Source of the DNA: Oscheius dolichura
Lineage: Eukaryota > Nematoda > Chromadorea > Rhabditida > Rhabditidae
Assembly (NCBI GenBank): GCA_932521035.1
Contig: OW051493.1
Location: 868,001-932,000, forward strand
Reading direction: 5' to 3'
DNA length: 64,000 bases
The position numbers and the translations under genes were made by a program. How positions within the stretch are numbered: position 1 is the stretch's first letter; the number at the start of each line of letters is the position of its first letter. This document shows positions 57,401 to 64,000 of the stretch, piece after piece. The notes under the pieces were generated by a model. That model was given only the letters and a program-made list of their open reading frames with translations. It did not search any database and was not told where the DNA came from.

Positions 57401-59153
57401 TTACTCTGTGGAATTAGAAAGGATATCAGCCAAATGGCGGGGAATAACAATTGAAGACATATTACGGCACCGATTGGGAAGCTGGGGACCCTCTTTCCAG
57501 TTTTTTCCATTAAATATTTCAGTTTTATCGAGATCTTCGCCTATTTCATAATCTCCTCCAGTTACACATCCTCCAATTACAAAAATCTCATTGCCAAGGA
57601 CTGCTGCAGAAAAGAGATATCGACGTTGTTTCATAGATGGCAGTTGTTTCCATGTTCCTTTTCCTTCTAGATTACTCACTCCCAGTACAGTATTGAATGT
57701 TGTCATTCCATCAACACCTCCCATTAAAATGAGATTATTTCCATAAGAAACGAGAGAATGGGAGAAAAGAGGTGTTGGCATCTCATTCAGATCCGTCCAG
57801 ACACCACTCTCCGGGTCGAAACATTCCACACTTTTCAAAAGATTCGAACCATCCCTTCCACCACAGACGATGAATTTGCCATTATGAACTGCTGCAGCTC
57901 CCCAACCTCGAGAATATTTCATGTCGCTAAAATATTGATTAGCCCTGATTGAGCTTAGTCTCAGATGTTGTATAATCTCGTTTGAGAGACGAAGCGGCCG
58001 TTGGAAACCGAGCAGAAGAGAAAAATTGGGGAAAGTATTCAACTCACGGCATTTTAATCCATATGTTCTCCTTCGGATCATATCGTTCCACACTTTTTAA
58101 TCTGACTCCTCCAAACACCCAGATGGATCCATTCCATTCCACACTACTATTTGAAATATACCATCGTCCCTCATTCATATCTGCCAATCCTATCCATTCC
58201 AATGTTTTGTTATCCAATTTGTATAATTGTTTGTATAGAGAACCACCGAATATATAGATCTCTCCATTCAGATATACTGCACCTCCGGCACTAAGTTTTC
58301 TCGGTAATTTCAATGCCAATTTGATCCATTTGTCTTGTTTCAAAATGACCATTTCACCTGTTTCTCTGAAATCTTTATATCCTCCAAGGACCAAAATCTA
58401 AAAGAATGTTAATTATTCTATTCCCCAATTCCCCACCGTTCCCTTATCCACTCGTCCTGGGATCAATTGTCTTTTTTCTTCCAAAGGAACGGGTCTCGCC
58501 TGGATTGTAAGATGATCTTCATTTTGTTTTCCTTCGATCCTTCCAACTAAACATTAGTAACACTGAAAAGTATTAGATCTGGCTGACTTTTGCGAGAAAT
58601 CTCTGCGATGCCCTCTTGTAAAGCCGTAATAGCATCGGAAACTGCAATTTCTCTCGAGTTCTAAAAGGCTTCAATGATTTCTCACCCCCTTGTTGCTTGT
58701 CGGATACTTCTTCCAATCTCCCTGAAAATTCATTTCGTATGCAACTCAAGCCATCTTCTGTTTCCCGTTGAATTCGTTTCATCTTCTCATTTTCTATCCC
58801 TAACGCATCTATTTCATATTTTTGAAAGACTACGTCTTGTGTCAGTTTCTCCACTGAAATATTCTTCTATTAAAAAGAAGAAAAGGACCTACTGTCAGAA
58901 GAAATCTTCTCCATAGAAGACATCAACTTCTTTTCTAGGTTGTCTATCGCTCCAGTCCAATTGGGACCATTCCCCTCTAAGAATACAGCTCATTATCACC
59001 CCCCAACATACCGTTTCTACCCGAGTTCTGCTCCATTTTCCCCTTCAATTCTCTATTTTCCTTCTCCAGCGTGCTCATTCTTACCATTAGTTCCACAATC
59101 AGCGTGTTTATATTCGCTTCAGAAGGATTAGTTGCCATTAGAGTAGCTGACAT
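57401..59153 (-). CDS. Coiled-coil plus kelch-repeat protein
   Basis: Six exons: 59012-59153, 58893-58976, 58686-58853, 58452-58546, 58048-58397 and 57401-57926; 1365 nt, 454 aa, with all phases in agreement. Residues about 15-130 are heptad-like and charged (LIVELMVRMSTLEKENRELK and following), a predicted coiled coil for oligomerisation. From about 164 comes a kelch propeller: ILVLGGYKD, IYIFGGS, WVFGGV, FIVCGGRDG, LILMGGVDG and IFVIGGCVTGG. There is no BTB domain, so it is not a standard Cullin-3 adaptor. The kelch exon begins ATTTTG in phase 0, as in the kinase-kelch gene at 1.2-3.3 kb. The exon 4 donor is ambiguous: using 58437 adds 5 residues. AATAAA (minus) is at 57381-57386. A partial duplicate lies at 0.5-1.0 kb. 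Confidence 0.9.
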
Positions 59154-59880
59154 AGTTTATGGAAAGGTTGAGAAATGGGAAAAGTCGATTTGAACAAGGG
59201 ATGAGGCAGGTAAAGTCCTCGATAAGGGACTCTCCATGCTGCAATTCGATAAGATAAGAAACGGAAATTTTGTTATTGCTTTTTTAGTATTATTATCAAA
59301 CGTTGCATGTTTAGCGATACGGCAAAAGAAGCGCTATCGAATGTAGATAATTTAGCAACAAAAATAATGCAGAGAAAGCAAGTACAAAAAAATAGAATAA
59401 ATAAATTTGTCGGTGAATCGATTTTCTCAAAAAAGGGCCCGCGAAAAAAGATCGTCATCATTTTCATAATTGTTTTCTACTGGGTGAGGGTCCCTTTAAA
59501 TAAAAAGCAGATGGCCGTCTTCCCCATTTCCCTGTTCAGTAACCGTAAAAGAAGTTTGAACTTCCCCACTCCCCCTCTCTCTCATTCCCAACTGTAAAAT
59601 AGTGACGCCGTTCTAACTTTGGATCAGTTGCCGCTAAAAAGTGAAAACTTTATGTTATGGCTAGAACGTAAAAGAAAAGCAGCGATTCTAACAAGGGAAC
59701 CTTTTCGGCTTAGGCTGGACTCGTGAGGGGACACCTAGTCTACTTTCTATAATAAAAGACGTTATGTAACCGACCCCTTTTTTTGAGTGAGAAAATTGAG
59801 ACGCAAAATATCAAATGACGTCGCTTCCTGAAAATAAGTAGAGAACAGGAAACATTTCGGTAGCTTTCGTTGAGTTTTGC
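59154..59880. other. Intergenic, upstream of the coiled-coil/kelch gene
   Basis: Contains the presumed promoter of the minus-strand gene and, at 59755-59800, a fragment GTTATGTAACCGACC with TTTTTTTGAGTGAGAAAATT of the dispersed element seen at 56.9 kb. No gene recognised. Confidence 0.45.
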
Positions 59881-61790
59881 CTAAAATGGTGTTAAAATAA
59901 TTGGACTAAATATGTTTTAGGAAACCTACATTATTCAAAATAAAGTTGGTTAGATCAGTACGGCTCTGAAAGTTAAAACATTCCCTTGTTAGATTTACTT
60001 GCCACGCATTTTCTTCTACAATTTCAAGGCTGGAAGTTTTTTTGGCAAATCGTCCGATTGAAAGTAGGTAACGGGAAGCAATTCATATATTTCCATCTTC
60101 TATTTATTTTTTGGATTGAGATTTTTTTTAGTTTTCTCTGCTGAATTCTCTAACCGGAAGCAGAGGGACGGGAAGGGCTACCGGCACGTTTCAGATTCTC
60201 TTGTGCCTCCATAGTATTGCCAATTAGTAACAACCGTGGGGGAATTGGAATGAATCCGTTTCGCCAAACTTATATTATTCAATCTCCCAACGTGAATATT
60301 ATTCTGAGCATTTTCTGTCACCTAGTATCAAGTCTGTAATGTTTTTTTCTTCTGAAAATCGAATGGGAACGGCAAGCACTTGTAGTATTTTTCATCTTCC
60401 AAATTATTTTTTCTCCTCGAAAAGCTCGCACATCTATTCAGTAACGACACTGCAAAGAATTGGAATATATAAGTTTCGCAAAACGTATTAGTCAAAAAAA
60501 GTTTGGTTTAATTGATTGCGTATCCTTTTCTAATTTGTTAGATGATTTTCTAGTTTATTTCAACCCCTAAAATAGATTCTGTCTTCTTGTGCCCAATCCT
60601 CAGATGGGGAGTGGATAAAAGGGAAGCATTTTCAGTATTTTCCATCTTCTATTCATTTTTTTCGAATATAATGCCAAAAGCGCAAAGAATTGGACTAAAT
60701 AAGTTTCGTAAAACCTATTTTATTAAAAAAAAGTTGGTTACAACAATGACTCGGTGCCCATTTTCAATTTATTTGATAGTTATTTTCAAGTCTGGCAGAG
60801 TTCCGTTCCTACTTGGGAGGAACATCTCTATGCTATTCTCTTGTGTACAATTCCTCCCAAGTAGGAACGGAGTAGAATTTTCAGTTCTTTACAGTTATTT
60901 TTTTCAGTAAAAATTCGACACAACAGTCGTTAGAAATTGAAATACCGTAAAAACTGTAATAGAGCCTCTCTCCGGAGCCCCTCTCCGTAAGCGCGCTCTG
61001 TAACAATGCTCCGTCTGCTTCGTCCAAAAACAGCAATGCCATGGGTTTTAAAGATTTTTTCTTGTTTTAGTATGATCTTTAGGCCCTAGATCCCTTTAAT
61101 TTATGAGGCTATGGTGCCCGTCTGTCGCCATTACGGTGCCGAAAGTCGAGAGTTCGAGTCCCGGAGCGGTCAAACCTTTTTGCTTTTTGTCCTGAGTATT
61201 CTGAAGTGTAGTCGCATGTTTTCCGTGCGGGACCCGTTCGTGGCGGGACCTCCGGCTATTTGTACTTTTCTGTAGAAATGAGATCGGGATTTTTGCTTTT
61301 TTTGTTTTATGTTTTTTTTTGCTCTAAGTTGCTTCTCTTATCAAATTCAACCAAATTGTAGGGTTTTTCGTTGTGGGACCCAATCGTGGTGGGACCCCAG
61401 GTCAAAGGTCGACGGTTCGGGTCCTCCTTCGACCAATTTCTTTTGTTTTACCTGTTTAGCGTTTTTGTATCGTTGTAACGCTGCGAGAGAGTGGTTCTAC
61501 AACTGAGAGAGATTCTTCGGGAGAGGGGCTCTATGCGCCTATTGTAATACCATAGTTGGCGCAGCCAACGTCCTGGTATTGCATTACAGAAGGAAAAACG
61601 AGAGAAACCCCGTAAACAACAGAGTAATTGACTGTCAAAGTCAGTTAGATAGAGCATTTTAACAGAGCGAGCTTACGAAGGAGAGGGTTCTATTACAGTT
61701 TTTACGGTAAATATGTTTCATGAAACCTACATTATTCAGAAAAAAAGCTGGCGAGAACAATGGAGAAATCTGTTGCTCGCTGGCCATTTT
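59880..61790. repeat. Degenerate tandem repeat of about 200-280 bp units, split by a transposon remnant
   Basis: The phrase AATTGGACTAAATAWGTTTYR followed by AAACCTACATTATTCAAAA and AAGTTGGTTA recurs near 59905, 60250, 60460, 60685 and, interrupted, at 60933 plus 61709. Between phrases lie TTTTCTAGYTATTTYAA, CCTGGCAGAG and ATTTTCCATCTTCTATT. Five diverged units. Confidence 0.6.
60945..61707. mobile_element. Non-autonomous element with CCGTAAAAACTGTAATAGAG ends, TA insertion site
   Basis: About 763 bp. The left tip CCGTAAAAACTGTAATAGAG and GCGCGCTCTGT pair with the right tip ACAGAGCGAGCTTACG and CTATTACAGTTTTTACGG. TA flanks both sides. Removing the element and one TA restores a satellite unit, so TA is the target duplication. 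Inside are tRNA-like blocks (GAGAGTTCGAGTCCCGGAGC then TTTTTGCTTTTTG; GTCGACGGTTCGGGTCC). No transposase frame. The ends resemble pogo/Tigger-type elements (inference). Confidence 0.75.
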
Positions 61791-61799
61791 CTAGCTATT

Positions 61800-62510
61800 T
61801 TAAATCCTGGCAGAGATTTTATTTCCCAGTCGCCGGCGGGGCGGCCTCCTTTCCCGCTCTAATATTTGATGAATTGCGTGTGTTCGTGTTTCTTTTTTGA
61901 TTCACTAGGGACTCCTTAGGCCTTGTCCGCTGCCCCCTTCTCCACGCAATGTCCTTCCCATCTCTCCTTCTTATATTTCATTTCTACTATATTTCCCCTC
62001 CCTTGGCCGTTTTCATTACTTCTTCCCCTTCTTATAAAAGAGAAACAAAAGAATAACTGCCCTCCCCTTTTCTGCTCCGTTGCCCTTCCAATTTCTGTTC
62101 TTCGTAATTGCCATTGCCTTCTCTCGCCACCTATTAGAGACTCGTTGGCAGGCAGGCAGGAAGACTCCGCTCCATTATTCTCACCACCAGTTTTTTTGGG
62201 GGGAGCCGCCTTTTTTCTTATTTTTAGCCGAGAGCAAAGAATGCTTCAAGCGGGCTACTTCTGTTTCGCAACTCGAAAGTTTTAAATAACTGTTGTGAGA
62301 GCATTTTGACCAAAAAATAGAAAACAAAGTACTGTAAGCTTTCAAAAATGATAAACTACAGTAATCTGAATAAAATTCAGGGTTTGGAGCGCGATTACGT
62401 TAGCTGGGAGCCGCTAAACCGAGAAAGCCACAGTGAAAATTAGACTTTTGCAGGTAAAAGTGGATCCTGAAAGAATTTTCAATGTGATTGTCGTTTCATC
62501 TGCGGTAAAT
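61800..62510. other. Intergenic, pyrimidine-rich, nothing recognised
   Basis: The C/T-rich stretch 61920-62130 opens spurious plus-strand frames of 70-120 codons in two registers; neither has family features. Confidence 0.45.
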
Positions 62511-62516
62511 GTTCTA

Positions 62517-63072
62517 CCGTAAAACCTCTATTACAACCCCCACCTCTAATAGGACCCCACCCTCTAATACACCCCATCTTCCAGCCAATTTCCGGAATCG
62601 CTGATTATAAGCAGTTTTTCGGCGTTTTTCACCCTTTTTCAATTATAACAAACAAATACTATCATTTTCCTGGGGTTATCACCGCAATATGACTGTCAGT
62701 TCGTTTAGGAAAATTTGATCAATGGGCCTCCTCTTACCTGGGAAAACCGCCAGGTTGGCACCGGATCAAGAGACATTACGTTGTGTTCAGTACCCTTTGA
62801 ATCCATAGACACAAATTTTCAGCTGCTCAGCGCAGGGACACAGCCAGTTATGAAGGGTTGACGTTCCCGTTTTTACCAAATAAAAGAGGTTTACAAAAGA
62901 GGTTTACATAAAAATATCCAAAATCGCACTTTTTTTAAACCGACAATCCCCGAAAAATCATTCGGAATATAAAGCCACACCCTCCAATAGGACCCCACCC
63001 TCTAATAGAACTACCCCTTCGCGAGGGTATTGAAATATACAACCACATGGGGTTCTACTAGAGGTTTTACGG
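62517..63072. mobile_element. Second element with CCGTAAAACCTCTATTA ends, TA insertion site
   Basis: About 556 bp. The left tip CCGTAAAACCTCTATTACAA pairs with the right tip TTCTACTAGAGGTTTTACGG, flanked by TA on both sides. Sub-terminal AATAGGACCCCACCCTCTAA occurs at both ends (62558 and 62988). No transposase frame. Confidence 0.75.
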
Positions 63073-63079
63073 TATTTCA

Positions 63080-64000
63080 TACAGTAAACGATATCAGCGG
63101 TCTGGTTAGTATTGTGAAGAGTACATTCCCAAAGTATATCATAAAAATCTTGCGCAAAACATATCAAACAAGAATTTTTGATCAATCAACCCTAACGCCA
63201 GCCCAGTAAACTTTACTTGCTCTCTTTTTATTTGAAGAGCCTTGATACAAGAATTATTTGGCTTCAACGGCTCTTCAAACTGATAAAATTCGATGAATAA
63301 GGCAGTGGTCCATAATTATCCTTATTATTATTACAAACTTAGTGAATTGTTAGTTTTGCTATAAATTGTTTCGATTTAACTTCAAAGGAAATTTCTTTCC
63401 ATGCAGCTGCTGTTCCCCTCATCCCTTGATCAAAAAACTGGAAGCAAATAAAAAGAGTACAGATAGATTCTCGAACTTTTTTCTTGAGCTGCAATCTAGC
63501 CATTAATTAATTCTATAACCCCTGATTGGCACTTGGAAAATGAATAGCAAAAATGAAAAAAAAATGAATTGCCAATAACTTTTACTGAATTAAAATTACC
63601 ACCAAACAGTTCACATTCTTGAAAGCGTAATGTTTCATCGGGTGAATATTACAAACGTCCAGATTAGAGCAGTAGTAAAAGGTCAATTCGACAACGATTT
63701 CCTCTCCCAAATTCAAAATGTACTTCTATTTTCTTGTTTAGCCGAAGCTTTAAAGAAATAGTCGGTTTATTCTTATGCTCGTTGAGACTTCCGACACGAA
63801 ATTTTTTTTACAAGAGAAAAAGAAAAAATTGAATTGAAGACGACAGAGAAAGTTATATTTTTGCTGTTTTATCGATTCAATAAGAAGTGCATTCATCACT
63901 TTTATAGTTATTTCGTTTTCGTTTCTGTTTCACACGTCTTCCCGGCTTCGAATTTACTCCTTTTCCTCTTTCTCCATCAGCCCAAAAGAGCTGTCCTCTA
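63080..64000. other. Intergenic, nothing recognised
   Basis: AT-rich sequence without convincing exons or repeats. Confidence 0.4.

Noticed and set aside
61923-62289. Plus-strand frames in the C/T-rich tract
   Set aside because: Two registers are open at once, composition is simple and no domain is seen.
1-64000. CRISPR arrays, bacterial operons or prophage
   Set aside because: Intron-rich eukaryotic sequence; repeats are inverted or long degenerate tandems without uniform spacers.

Overview
The window looks like nuclear DNA of a nematode, probably a rhabditid. Genes are broken into many exons with short introns bounded by GT...TTTTCAG. AATAAA signals lie close to stop codons. The non-coding DNA is AT-rich and full of short inverted-repeat elements. 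Gene content agrees: an anoctamin, a STUM/SPEC3 protein, a LET-767-type steroid dehydrogenase, secreted VWA proteins and a C-type lectin-like protein. I rebuilt gene models by hand from splice signals and reading phase. For all nine main models the exons sum to a multiple of three; the STUM sum is counted from its first visible exon.

Layout. 0-3.3 kb (minus): a broken kelch copy fused to a racemase-like fragment, then a full gene joining a protein kinase to a kelch propeller. 3.3-9.0 kb: no firm gene; MITEs and a tandem repeat. 9.0-25.6 kb (minus): one 25-exon anoctamin of 951 aa whose introns hold many repeats. 26-32.6 kb: gene-poor, with a local duplication, a degenerate satellite and nested inverted repeats. 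32.7-38.0 kb (plus): a nine-exon short-chain dehydrogenase. 38.5-41.1 kb (plus): a 624-aa lysine-rich repeat protein with an N-terminal hydrophobic segment. 41.9-50.0 kb: a cluster of three related secreted VWA proteins (two minus, one plus) and one secreted C-type lectin-like protein. 50.5-54.2 kb (minus): the STUM homologue. 55.5-56.2 kb: traces of a possible small secreted gene. 57.4-59.2 kb (minus): a coiled-coil plus kelch gene, the intact relative of the broken copy at 0.5-1.0 kb. 59.2-64 kb: satellite and TA-inserted transposon remnants.

Themes. The kelch module occurs behind two unrelated N-terminal parts, a predicted active kinase and a coiled coil, with the same splice phase at the junction; this points to exon shuffling. 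The VWA/lectin cluster shares signal peptides, partly Thr-rich stalks and a family-specific cysteine motif, and may encode extracellular recognition or defence proteins (inference). At least eight families of non-autonomous repeats can be told apart, including a 125-bp MITE with seven copies and palindromic elements whose arms look like tRNA.
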